Shown here piece by piece: positions 47,901-59,599 of a stretch of 64,000 nt of DNA. This DNA comes from Apostichopus japonicus. Lineage: Eukaryota > Echinodermata > Holothuroidea > Aspidochirotida > Stichopodidae. The notes beneath the pieces are model-generated. The model saw only the letters and a program-made list of their open reading frames with translations, had not been told where the DNA came from and did not search any database. Positions within the stretch are counted from its first letter, which is position 1. Every line of letters begins with the position of its first letter. The position numbers and the translations under genes are program-made. Location: the NCBI RefSeq assembly GCF_037975245.1, contig NC_092576.1, positions 25,185,611 to 25,249,610 of the forward strand. Direction: 5' to 3'.

Positions 47901-50900
47901 CCTCACGATTCTTTCACATTATGCGATCGAAGTTCATTCTGGGTATATACGACTAATAAACTGTCACGAGTTTGTAAAAAATAACTCTTCTCTGTCTTCT
48001 GTGTCCAAAGATAAAACTTCAATGTACTAACGTTCATGGCCCTAGGCTAGTACTGAGTAATAGGAATATTTAGTAACGGTACAAATAAGAAATAGACTAG
48101 GACCTAAATATCCCTATAACCCCTAGTCAAACTTTTACCTACAGTTAATGGATAGGCATTGGCTAGAATACTCGTGTAAAAGTTATGATATCGTTACAAA
48201 CGAGAATGGTATAGGCCTTATTTCGTCAACAAATGGCCTGACGTTACAAGTTGGGCTGAGCATAAATATATTTACTATAGTTAATATATTCCAATTAATA
48301 TAGTATATGCTGATAGTGATGGTGGGTTTGCCAGGTCTGGAGTAGCCTCCCTGATTTATTTTAGTAATATAACTTCCATTCTGAATGTTCTGCTAGTCTG
48401 CCTACCAAAGTTACAACAACAAACACTAATAGTCTGTGTTTTTTCATTTATTTTTTTGTCAACCTGCAGGAGCCGTGGGAATCTAAATTAGTTAATGCTG
48501 ATAGTGACTGATAGTCTACACGCAGATGCAGAACGAACTTGTTGAGAATGCTAGCCAATCTAAATGACAATGGTTCTACAATCGTTAAAATACTAGGCCT
48601 AGCCTAGGCCCCCTAAGCCTATATCACTGTTCAAAAGAACAAGTCAAAACTTGATTTTCTAGTTTCAACCCCCCCCCCCCCAAATGATGGAATTTTTTTT
48701 TATCGCTGATTTAGGCCCTATTTGTAAAGACCCATAGGTCTAAGCTAGTCATGAGTAGGTTATTCTATATGATTACTTAAGTCAAAAGTTCAGGGTATAT
48801 TAAAGATATATATATATATATTTGTAGCTTACAGCTCTATAGCTGTTACACTTGCTGCGTAATCGCAGGCATGAAATAGCCAAAGAAAACGGTATATGCC
48901 ATATTGACAACATTTATCTTGCTCGATGGAAATATCTTATTCACTGCCTGTTGTTTTATCACTAGGAAAGGAATTTTAACCAATTACTGTGACCTATGGT
49001 AGCCCTATTACTTGTGCACAGGCTACTAATTCACCCAATATTCAATTCAATTGTTTTTTGTTTTTTTAAACCTACACTCCTGTTACTGCGCCAGATCTAT
49101 ACACTTCACTGAGCCCAACTCAAAGTCACTCTCAACCTATGGTGTATGTATATACAGAACGTGTTGAAGGTACTGATTTGTAATAGAAACTATTAGGTTG
49201 CGTAGCTGTCAAAATGAAAGTTACTCAAATTGAAGTGCTTACTAGTACTTTGCATATTCTCCGACATGAACTTTTAAGCTTCCGCTGTGTTACTGGAAGT
49301 CTAGGCTGCCTGGCGTATACATTATGCCAATTAATCCTGTGTAATGCTGTGCACTGTTGCTAATTTGTCCGGTGAAATGGTCGAAAAAGCACACTGACTG
49401 CTTATTCGTCAGATTCTCGATTCAGGTTAAACAATTAAATACACTTTGTTAATTGCATGGTCTGTTAAAAACTTCAATGTGAACATTGTGACTTACAGAA
49501 TTATGACTGTGATCATATTTATGATTGTATCATGATTTGATTATAAAAATACAGCAATTTTGTGTGCTATTATAGTTTGCTGCATGGTATTTAAATGATA
49601 TGGCAGCAAGGGTTAAAGTTCATTGCTGTATAAACGTTACTGCCCACCCACTGGTGGCGGTGATGAAAGCCACAATGTGATTATTTTCATGTCGCCACCA
49701 TTAATGCCAGGAACAATATTATATACTAATGTTTTTAAACGAGCTGTCTGACGACATTGTTAATGCAGTAAAGCTGCTTTTATTATAAGAAGCAAATAAA
49801 GTCGATATTAGTAGTGTTTTTTATTCTTCTTTTCGATAGACCAGTTTTTTTCAATGCCACAGCCAATTTAATAGGGCTAATTACAGTAGATCAAAATAAT
49901 TTAAACGTTGCAAAGGGCCAATAAGTTACTTTAGTTATTGTCCATTTGTAGCATTTCTCAATTTGGAGCAAAACCTGAATTTTAATCCCTCCAGTTTTAT
50001 TTTATTCTTTCCTCAGAAAATAAAGTTGATGAGGAAACTTTCATTTTTTTAGACTCAGGGCTGAATCAGATATTCCAACTAAGACTGCTATCGTACTGGG
50101 TATTCGAGTTGCCTATAGGAAGTGGGTAAACATTTCTTGTGACAACTTTTTGAGGTGCCGTTTGTGGGGACAGTTAAACTCTCTTGCAAGTCTACTGCCA
50201 TACCCATGAATCAGTTAATTAACACTAACTAAAACCACTACATCTTATAAGTAGAGACGTGAATTAATTGCATCTTGCTTACTAGTATAGGTCACTCCCC
50301 CAGTGGTGATTTGACCAATTGGACAAACATGTGTAACGTTTGCTGGCGGGAGAACTATAACTGAAGACAATACAAACGTATGTAAACCTCGACGGGCTGT
50401 ACTCGACTCTCCTTTATGCTCTTCTTCTCTCACATATACAAGTCATTGCACAGTTGGCTGCAGCTTATATCCCGATATTCCTACTGCACGGAATTCCGAC
50501 GAGTTCATTCATAAAACAAAATTGTACAAACTTCAAATAGCAGTCGTTGTTACTTTGTTACAAAAAACGGGCAACTGTTTTTCTTTAACAAATCATAGAC
50601 TCATATTTTTCATCTGATGGAGATGAAAATGGTTTTGCTTGATTTACTAGGTTTATCAAGATTTTTACTCCCTTTTCCCCTGAAGTGGTCAAAGTATGCT
50701 AAAGAAGTGGTTCTCTTTGCTGAACATCAATTAGATTGGCTCAGGGTCTTGAAAATAATGAATCCGGTAAAGGTAATGAACACTGATGTATTTGAAACAT
50801 AGTACAGTAGATATTTGTGTCAGTGCAATGTGACAGTGCTTCATGCAATGCACTATCTTTATAATGCCTTTGTGTATACATGTGCTTCGAATGAAACACA

Positions 50901-51340
50901 TGTGATATGAAAATGCACCAATTGAAATTATGACTTCACGTCACTGTCGGGACCATCAGAAGATGTAATAGTTAAACCTACATATGTATGTAATAATTAT
51001 TAGAAATGCTGTTACTTACAGTTTAAAAGCTTCAACGAATAAAATTGCATTGCAACTGACCATTAGATATAGGTAGAGCTTTGACTGAAAGTGACATTCT
51101 TCTAAGGAAAGGAATCAAATACTAGGTAGTTAACATTGTGCAAAAGTGTAAGTTATTGACAGTGGCGGCAATTCACTGTTTTTGATAACCACTCAAATAC
51201 TTCGCACTGCCAACTAGGTTGCAGACCAGGGGATCGACAAATTTAACCCACATTACGTGGCACGTAAGTCATTAATGGATATCAATAAATTACATATCAT
51301 TATGCTAGTAATTCATTTGGGACACTCACATGCTCTGTTT
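44965..51340. other. long stretch without a recognised gene
   Basis: Contains C10 and C13 runs (46758-46767, 48669-48681) and short AT tracts. Forward 50617-50802 and reverse 50245-50433 frames look protein-like in places but have no motif or splice support. Confidence 0.45.
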
Positions 51341-51346
51341 GGTAAA

Positions 51347-51362
51347 TATATATACACACACG

Positions 51363-51417
<55 letters not shown>

Positions 51418-51420
51418 GTA

Positions 51421-51465
<45 letters not shown>

Positions 51466-51467
51466 CC
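51347..51467. repeat. compound (CA)n-(TA)n microsatellite
   Basis: An ACACAC run (51352-51374) passes into about 90 bases of TA with TGTA and TTTA interruptions. It is the source of poly-Tyr/Ile frames on both strands. Confidence 0.96.
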
Positions 51468-51717
51468 CCGTGTAGTAGTAAACAAAGGAGGCGGTTTACA
51501 ATATGTACCACTCAGTGTTGAGTTACACACAAATAGGATAAAATGTGTTTTTCTAGACAATAATTTCATAAGAATAAGAATATCTTGGGTTAGGGCCTTA
51601 AAGGTCCAAATCCCGAACGCACCCCCGAAAAGACATCGACTTGTTAGGAAAAATAGGATACAAATACTTGGAACAAATTAAAAGGTCTGTTTGCTTTGAA
51701 GTACAAACAAATGATGA

Positions 51718-52088
51718 TTACTTAATCTTCTGAATCGCTATATTTTCACTGTCGCCAAAAAAGTCTTCACAATCATTATCTAGAAACAGTTCTTGCACAT
51801 CGTCACGCATAAAAATCTCGAGCCACCTCAGCTCTAGTGATTCTGTCCATTCATTGTCAAAAATGTTTCCAGCTTCAAAACTACTTACGATCGCTGAGCG
51901 CCATTCTCTAGCAATGAAGTTTGATCTAATAATGTTTAGCTTAAGAATCTGCTGGCATGGTGGTAGCATGGACATATCAATGATCTTGTTCTGCTTTTTA
52001 AATTTGGGATCAAAGATTGTATATCTGGCTTCATTAACATATTTACCCTTTAGGATATATAGCAATGCCACATATTCCTCAAGATCTG
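51718..52088 (-). pseudogene. C-terminal fragment of a high-copy invertebrate protein family
   Basis: About 123 codons from 52088 down to a stop at 51718. Blocks include SDLEEYVALLYILKGK, VNEARYTIF, IIDMSMLPPC, IIRSNFIAREWR and NEWTESLELRW, followed by a DVQELFLDNDCEDFF end. The order LEE-x-V-x-LLY, VNEAR, LPPC, a basic N-[FY]-x-A-x-x-W block, then W-T-E is the C-terminal half of an uncharacterised, repeated protein family of corals and echinoderms that normally carries GFHAFTGCD-type sequence upstream. I know no function for it. The frame's apparent first 22 codons (52089-52155) are antisense to the plus-strand fragment and not part of it. No N-terminal half, so not functional alone. Confidence 0.6.
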
Positions 52089-52099
52089 ATGGTGAAAGA

Positions 52100-52270
52100 G
52101 TTGTATTAGATAACAACACAGGCACATATCGCAAGGTCTTCAGAATGAGCGACATTGACCTAACACCAGCACAGAAGACATCACTTATTGGCTTTCACGC
52201 TTTCACAGACAACGACTTCAACTCTTCCTTCTTTGAAAAGCAAAACAAACCTGCTGGAAGCTGCTGGAAT
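52100..52270 (+). pseudogene. middle fragment of the same protein family, opposite strand
   Basis: About 57 codons on the plus strand: VVLDNNTGTYRKVFR, then DLTPAQKTSLIGFHAFTDND and FNSSFFEKQ, ending with SCWN. G-F-H-A-F-T-x-x-D-x-x-S-[AS]-F-F and the CW(K/N) that follows are the signature of the family whose C-terminal half lies on the other strand from 52088 leftward. In an intact gene CW would be followed, on the same strand, by about 40 residues and then LEE-x-V-x-LLY. Here that continuation is absent. The usual GCD is changed to DND. Confidence 0.6.
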
Positions 52271-52474
52271 GTAAGCCCGAATTCCTCGATACTTTATCCA
52301 ATCTTGGGGTATCTTCTGTTTTGAATGTGGAATTAGGGCTTTAACCCAAGGTACGCCTCCGCCCAGAGAGAATCCCCCTTCTATGGGGTTGCGTTCAGGA
52401 TTTGGGCTTTTTACCCAAGATATTCTTATTCCTTATGAATTCTAGTTCAGAAAAAACACATGAGATAAATCCTA

Positions 52475-53126
52475 CTTCCAGGTGATATCTAGCTCATTCA
52501 TAGCCTGGCTTATAACTATATTAAATCACTAATTTCATTTTCCTTAGAACTGGAACCAATACTACATGCACTTGTGCGTTGTAAGATGTAATAGGGTGAC
52601 GGTAACCAGCCAGAAGTTCACTCCGAAGTTTAAGGGGAAAAGTCAATGTGTTAATTGTGTGTGTGTGTCCAAAACTCTTCCCAATCTGAAACTTGGTCAG
52701 AGGGTGCTCTTTGGTGGACTTTGTGTTAAGCTGTTGCCATGGATATGGCAAAATTAAGAAAGAAATGTTTGCTTTGACTTGCAAACTCCACGGGTATTCG
52801 GACGCTCAAATCTGAATAAAAAATATAGTTGTAACATAGGTTGAGCCAAATTGTCAAATTGTTGTGTTAGATATACAAAGTTTAGGTTGGTTTAATTTTT
52901 CAAATACCTGTATTTCAAGAAAAAATGAGATGAAAAAAAAACATGGCTTGATTTATCATAGGATATCATTATTAATATACTTTAGTTTCAGTTTCAAAAA
53001 CAGTAATATGAATTTAAAAATGGGATCAGATTTTCTTGCCTTCACCCTTTGCTTTTCAAGTGAAAAATAATTCATAAACTATTACTGCTTATCTTGTTTA
53101 TTGTTTTCACTATTTCTTCATTGCAG
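52475..53126. other. stretch without a supported gene
   Basis: Probably the upstream intron of the exon at 53127. The 52566-52757 forward frame has several cysteines but no splice signals I trust. Confidence 0.4.
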
Positions 53127-53456
53127 ATTGGAACCAATTTGACTGAGTTCCTGTCTAAGGTTAGCCAGACGCAACTATTTATTGTAATCATAGGAGAGAA
53201 GAGAAGAAACCCAGAACAACAGTTTTTGATACTAGAAAGGATAGCTATACCAGCTAGTTTTCTGATCAATGTAGTTGATCTATGTTTCAAAGTGCTTTGT
53301 GTATCGGACCTTTACCACCCTTGGGAGTCTGGTAACGTGTGGGATTCATTCAAGAGATATTTACGGGCTCGGGGAGGGGAAGGGGAGACTAAGGTTAACA
53401 TAAAGTGTTTTGACCTTGAAGAATGTTGTATCATGCACTGCGGAAACTTGAAATGA
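53127..53456 (+). CDS. candidate 3'-terminal coding exon, uncharacterised
   Basis: A textbook acceptor ('ttgttttcactatttcttc' followed by attgcag) ends at 53126, and an open frame runs 109 codons to TGA at 53454-53456. The frame is entered in phase 0. Residues include a Thr/Gln-rich start, the hydrophobic LFIVIIGEKRRNP, then QQFLILERIAIP, a Leu/Val/Cys-rich helix (INVVDLCFKVLCV), and SDLYHPWESGNVWDSF. The C-terminal third (RARGGEGETK...) is charged with Cys pairs. The layout recalls C-terminal regions of uncharacterised transposon- or ZAD-like invertebrate proteins, with a hydrophobic strand, 'ER' and 'D-C-C-F-K' type helix, then a Y-P-x-x-x-x-x-W-x-F end. I cannot name the family. No upstream exon found. 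Confidence 0.5.
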   Translation: MGTNLTEFLSKVSQTQLFIVIIGEKRRNPEQQFLILERIAIPASFLINVVDLCFKVLCVSDLYHPWESGNVWDSFKRYLRARGGEGETKVNIKCFDLEECCIMHCGNLK

Positions 53457-53464
53457 TATGTGAA

Positions 53465-53560
53465 ACAGGGTGCTTACACGCCATGAAAAAACCTGGAAAG
53501 TCATGAATATTTCTATTTCATTTGCGGCATTGAAAATCATGATAAAGAGTCAACTAGCTT
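53465..53560. repeat. possible 'CATGAAAA-CCTGGAAAGTCATG' repeat
   Basis: 'ccatgaaaaaacctggaaag' followed by 'tcatgaatatttc' resembles a short dispersed repeat known from fish and invertebrate genomes. One copy only in this window. Confidence 0.3.
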
Positions 53561-56160
53561 TAATGGTCATAGGAATGTAACATTTATGAAAAAATATATT
53601 GAATGTACTGTTTAATTTTTATTCTTTTTTGTCGTTAGGGCGATCTTTGCAATTCAATGTGCACCTTACATTACCTCTCCCATATCCAGTTAAGTTTAGT
53701 TAAAATTAAATGTATTAACAGATTTTTAGGAGTGTATATACAACACTATATTCAACAACATAAACAAGAGTATTTGTTAGAGCAACCTTCCACTAACTAT
53801 GGGAATGATATTTAACGCGAGACATGATGATGTTAACTTCCTTTAATAATGAAGACAAGAGCATTCATGTAATACACAGTGAAGAAAATCTCTAGTAGAG
53901 TTTATTGTCAATTACACGTCTGTTATTGAACTGGCCAGAGTATAAACTATAAATTGACTAGTTGTAGAATTACGTTCAAGAAAGTGTTCAAGTTTTTGTT
54001 TCGGTCTTCAATGTTTCCCTGAGCTATGTAATTATGTACTATTTATATTGGACTGAAAATGTCTCCTTATTTGCCCTTGAATCGTCAAATTTTTTGTGTA
54101 GACATTTCTCTGGTCTGTCGAGACTGTATAGTTTCAATGTCAGTCTCGTTCTCTCCACAATTGTCTTCTTAGTTCACGTGAGACTTACACAGTGTTACCA
54201 TGAATAAAAAGTCGTTTCACACTTCCTGCACAGTTCAAACACATGCCAAATTAAGTAAATATAAAGTAGCTCTACCACGTCACTCAGTTTTACGTAGAGT
54301 ACAGCTAGGACTAGGGTTTCACTGTGCAAATCGGGGGGGGGGGGGGCGTTTTGATTCCAGTCCTAATTTAATACAACCTTAGCTACCATATATTATATAC
54401 TTATTGCTGAACATAGTCAATAACGACAATTAATAAGGTTGTTCTGTGTTTCCTAAAAGCACATATCCCCAAACTTCAAAGTGTACAAGATCAAAAATAA
54501 CAACTTGTATAAATAAATAACTTTGAAACTTTCCTACGATAATTTCCCTAGCTTTTTATGTGATAAGGCACTACCTGTAATAGTGAATATTATTTTCTTT
54601 TATGTAATCGTGTACATATATAATGGAAGCACACAACGTGCGGTGTGTAATAAATGGTTTATTTCGATTTCCAATATATACGTGTAATTGGTTGCTGTTT
54701 ATAGCACACAAGTCTGGAACCATTGCAGTTGATGTACTATATGCCACGCCACGACTGAATGAATAATTATAACAGAACTTCTATGCGATTGTCTCAGTTA
54801 CCCTGGGCGATGAATTCCAGTGCTTGGTTTGTTTATCTAATCGATTTAGAAATAATACCTACATGAAATTTTTGTTCGCTACCGTCACACATCGTTGACT
54901 ATGGCAAACTGCGTACACAATGAAGGAACCGGTCGTGGCTAGCAGGATTGTATTAACATTGCCAGTTCTCAAAAGTATTTATCTTACAGTATAGACTGAA
55001 AGAGGAAGTTCAAATAACTATGACGAGTAGAGTTGAAGATTGAATTTAATCAGAATTAGTCTTTAAGGACAAATTTTAAATTAACATTTCTGAAAACCTA
55101 TATTTTTCCCGCCGTCTACTATTCAAGCTATTTATACATATAACAGAACTAGGCACTGGATTACGAAACAGATGTAGATCAAAACAGTGGGATATCTGAT
55201 CGAAACAGGGTGTTGGTGGATTTTGGCCAATCATTTTTACCTTATATACCTGAAAACGTAACTTAAGCCATACTGAACCATGTATTTACAATCGCTTAAA
55301 CCAGTTGACCAGAAGAGTGGTACGTCCGCATTTTCCAATTTACAATTATATGCCTAAATTTATGATTGCTATGCAGTTATGCCAAAGTGTTGCTTAAAGG
55401 AATGCTGTATTGCCCCTAAATATGCCAGATTTTCACTTTGCTCAAAATTCTTAAAGTATGTTTGCTACTACCCTGGAGGAAAATTACTTTACTGGAACAT
55501 TCAATCATCTCGAGTCATCATTTATAATGGATGAGAAAATATGAAGGGTTATTACATTCAGAAAGTACTTCTTGAAATTTTCTAACAATTAAAGTGGCCA
55601 GAGTTTAGGGCCTATACAGACTACCTTTAAACTTGTAAATGTTTAACTTGTCCAGAGTGACCTTAACTTTACTTAACCTTCTGTGGACAGCCTGTACAAT
55701 TAGAACAGCTTGAGAATGTACCTGTTTCCCCAATCTAGTTACAGGAATGCTATGGAGACTTGTTCTTAAGTATACAGGACAATGACGCTTTGATATCATG
55801 TTGAATATTCCTTGTTACATCAAGGTGTTACATTCCTTGTTACATCAACGTTGGTAGTCTTTCAATAAAACCTAGACATAATCTGTTGTCTGGTTGAGAT
55901 AAGATAAGAGATAAGAAAATGCTTGATCAATGAGATATCATGTTTTTGCCCCCCCCCCCCCATAAAAAACACACAATTATATGGGCTGCATAATTGGTAG
56001 TTCTAGCTGAAGTACCACTAAAATTGAATTACAACTCTATATCAGTGTTTGAAATGGAATATTCCCATTATTGTCCATATTTCATGGCCACTATTGTGAA
56101 ACGGCCTGGGCAAACCACAGGCATAGTGTGTATCCTAAACTGTAAGTCACATGAATTACC
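53560..56160. other. stretch without a recognised gene
   Basis: Contains a G14 run at 54333-54346 and a C13 run at 55949-55961. Nothing else supported. Confidence 0.5.
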
Positions 56161-56492
56161 TCAGATGCCACTAATATTTGCTGCATCGACTTGGACGAGT
56201 TGAGAAGCCCTAGATAGCAACACCTTTTTTTTCAAATGTTGGTATGCAAGAGTTCCATTTTCAGCCAGTCTGAAAGACTGACTTTGTCTTCGTAAAATCC
56301 TTCTCTGTTTTAATTTTGTGAAACAACTTAGATAGCTCTCATCTCTTAAAATATCGGCAATTTGTCTCACGTTTTCTGCTAACTTTTTCATGTTTAGTTG
56401 TTGCAAAGCACGATCGATCAACTGTCTGCTGAATATACGGAAGCCGAATGCAACAAATTTGCTAATAATACGGATACTGCCAGTCCATCACT
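56161..56492 (-). CDS. possible coding fragment, unrecognised
   Basis: The minus strand is open for about 110 codons to a stop near 56161. The composition is protein-like and helical: GSIRIISKFVAFGFRIFS, then a basic stretch with LNMKKLAENVRQIADILRDE, ESYLSCFTKLKQRRILRR, and NGTLAYQHLKKKVLLS. The amphipathic, Lys/Arg-rich helices would suit a transposase or a capsid-like protein. I recognise no catalytic motif and see no clear splice sites. It may be a decayed transposon gene. Confidence 0.3.
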
Positions 56493-56499
56493 AATTACA

Positions 56500-58970
56500 T
56501 TTTTGCTGCTCTAACATACCTGCTAGTGCGGACATTGTGTTCAAGTGGACACAATTTACAACAAAATATACGACAGTCAAATAATGTCCCCCTTTGTTTA
56601 ACAATAGCATATACAAATAGCATATACAAATGTACCGGTAAATCCAGTATAAATTGTCCTAGGTGGACTAGGACAGTATGTACTGAAGATGGGATATATG
56701 CGACAGTTTGTACCGCTACACCGGCACCGGACCACGGCGAAATAAAATAACGTATTCGTGCGTGTTATGGAATTCAAGCTGTGAAGTGCATATGTATGAA
56801 ATATTTTACTACGTGAAAGGCGGAAGAAAAAGGAGTAAGATAAGTACATGGTCACTGGTGAATACACAACTGGCTTTTGTATTGATTTCTACTAAGGGTT
56901 GCGAGGCTTAACAAAGAACAAAATCACGATTGACTGGTTCTTGCATAGTTTCAATCAGTTCTCACCATTTGCAATGATCGGGTAAAGGTGGACTTGTAAT
57001 TTAAGTCTTAAACTGTTTGTTGTGTTGTCAAAGAAATTATTAAATCACTGTTGGAGGTGATACCTGCTGCATTTTATGATATTTATATCTTATCATAGGA
57101 AACCGTTCCGTAATCGTAATTCGTAGCAATATTCGAAGAGAATGTTAACATGCCCGAAAAAAAATGGTAGATTCCATATGCGTCATAAGACTGAGCAATT
57201 CAAAACGTAACCATTATTTAAAAAAAAAATTGTCACACGCAATTGCACAGCAACACTTATTTGCATATTATCAGTAGCGAATCATTACCTTATACGGCCA
57301 TACTATTTTTCGTAGTGCTCAGAATATAAAGCGTTGTAGGTTAAAAGGAAACGTGTTAAGCGGAAGGCAGTAAGGGTGAGAACTACTTGTATGAAATTGT
57401 CTAGTAACCTCGTTTGATCACATATACAATTCCTAAGTTATATATACGCCAACAAACTTCATAAGTTTCTAAAGTTTGGAAAAGTTTTGGAAGCTTTGTG
57501 AGCCTATTTGTTAACTTTCGCCGTGCTTTGCCTAGATATATAATTTGTTAACACTTTGACAAACGTTTTATTATTCCTTCTGGATATGTAAGTATTTGAG
57601 ACACTGTTAGGTGTAATTTAAAACAGAACGACCACGGAAATTCAGCAGAATGTCTTTATGAGCCGATGCAATTAGTTTAGATGCTGTGGTTGGTGAATGT
57701 ATTAAAGACATTATTGAAAACGGATTAAATGAATTTTATGTTCCGATTGAAATTCGTCAACGTCAGTTGGATTGTAACAAACTTCGGTATTTCACATACA
57801 CCTACTCGTTTTAAAATACAATACCTGGATTTTTTTTATGTCCGTGGATCAACGAGATTGGAAAGAAAAAGCAAATTTATCCAGTGTCTTATAACTGTTA
57901 TCAAAGGATACTCTGACAAGTTACATCAGTGAAGGTAATTTCCTCTATTTTCGTTAATCTTATTTTTTCTAGGGCTTTGCATATCACGATTATCATAAAA
58001 GTCCCCACGAAAGATATCAATGAGGTTAACAAACCATGAAAAATGTTCGAAGAAATAACAATTTTTCATAAACATTAATATTCAGGTACAAAAACAGACA
58101 TTTGCAAAAAAAAAATGTGCGATTTGTTATGAGCTGTCGTTTACGAACGTAGTTAATAAGGTGTTGATGTTTGGATGGTGGGGCGTAACCACTCAAGGAG
58201 TAAACTTTTATCAGTTTTTCACGTTCTTTCCCTAACTTTAGACTTCTTAAGCTGTTGAAATAAGAACATTATCAATCCAAACGTCTATGTTAATTCGTTT
58301 TAAAGCATACACGTGTTTGTAGGTTACACATGTTTTTTTTTATTTATCGGCTTGAAATTGTCTCCATATTGGTTGATATGGAATCAATTTTGCACCGGAA
58401 AGATACCGTTAATGTCCAATAATCGTACATTTCATAAATGAAAATGTTACATGTTGTTAAGTACAATCTATTCATTGCCGCTCTTCGTGTTTGAAATTAG
58501 TTTCATTAAAATAAATAATCTGATGGCAGTTTCTGGCACACTTAAAGACTAAAATATGACAATGATACATTGATAGGTTAAACCTCAATATCTTGGGGTT
58601 ATAAAAGTTGAGTTATATTAAACCAGATAAAAAAACTTAGCATACAGTGAAGTAATCGATTGTGATGGCGCAAAGTATTTAAATTTATGTTTGACAATCA
58701 TATTTCATTTTTTACTGAAATTTGATCAAACTTGAATATTAACAAAGCTTATGTCACCATCGTTGATTTTGTCAGATGCATCTATAAAACGTTTCGATAA
58801 CGTTTAATGGTGGATTGAAACATGTATATGAATTAATATTCCACCCAAACCAAATTGGTATATTTAAGTATGAGATAATGTTCATGAACGGTATAACATG
58901 ATACCCGAATTGTTATTATTTAAGCAATATCACCTTTTCTTATTTCCATTCCAAATAGTATGTATACACA
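56500..58970. other. stretch without a recognised gene
   Basis: Short A and T runs only. Confidence 0.5.
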
Positions 58971-58974
58971 TGTC

Positions 58975-59590
58975 GATCCTGCATATTGGATCTTATATAG
59001 TGGAACATGTATAGCGGATCGTGTATAGTTAATCATGTATTGTAGATCATTTATAGTTGATCATATATTGGATAATGTATATTGGATCCTGCATATAGGA
59101 TCCTACACGGTGAAAGCTACATAGTTGATTCTGTATAGTTGATCGTGTATAATGGTTCATTTAGGAGATTCAGCATAGTGATCATGTATGGAGGATCATA
59201 CATAGTTGATCCTATATAGTACATCCTGTATATTGACTTATATATATATAATGTATCGTGCATATTGAATCATGCAATGTGAATTGCGTATATAATGGTT
59301 CGTGTATAGAGGATTGTGTATACTGAATCTTGCGTAGTGCATCCATCATAGTGATCACGCAAAGTAATCTAGATCTAGGATTTTGGATCATATATTTTCA
59401 CAAAGTTTAAAGTGCATAATGGATCGTGTACAGTGGATCGCGTATAGTTATTACTACATAGAGGATCCTGTATAGTACATCAGGTATTGTGGATTGTAAT
59501 AGCGGATCGTGCATATAAGATTGCATACATTGGATGCTGTAGAGTGGATCCGGTATAGCATCTGGTGTATGGTGGATCCACGTATACTAT
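58975..59590. repeat. ~15-bp degenerate minisatellite ('GGATCGTGTATAGTT')
   Basis: About 40 copies of a unit near GGATC-[GCA]TGTATAGT are spread over about 615 bases, with a dominant step of 15-17 and many substitutions ('ggatcgtgtacagt', 'ggatcctgtatagt', 'tgatcctatatagt'). One ~30-base interruption at about 59400 lacks the unit. GATC words recur throughout. The frame 59509-59778 begins in it and is not a gene. Confidence 0.92.
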
Positions 59591-59599
59591 CACAACATC

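Larger units (their letters stand above)
51534..52474. repeat. ~0.94-kb unit bounded by ~95-bp imperfect inverted repeats
   Basis: The left arm (about 51534-51627) and the reverse complement of the right arm (about 52382-52474) share in order 'taggat', 'atgtgttttt', 'ttcataa', 'gaataagaatatcttgggt', 'ccaaatcc', 'gaacgca' and 'cccc', with a few small gaps. A second, worn copy of the 'cttgggttaaagccc' part lies just inside the right arm (about 52330-52356). The two coding fragments listed below lie inside, one on each strand. The arms may be terminal repeats of a DNA transposon or the matching 3' flanks of two head-to-head gene copies. Confidence 0.75.

Noticed and set aside
52089-52155. first 22 codons of the minus-strand frame at 51718-52155
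   Set aside because: This part is antisense to the plus-strand family fragment starting at 52100, so the true minus-strand coding part starts at about 52088.
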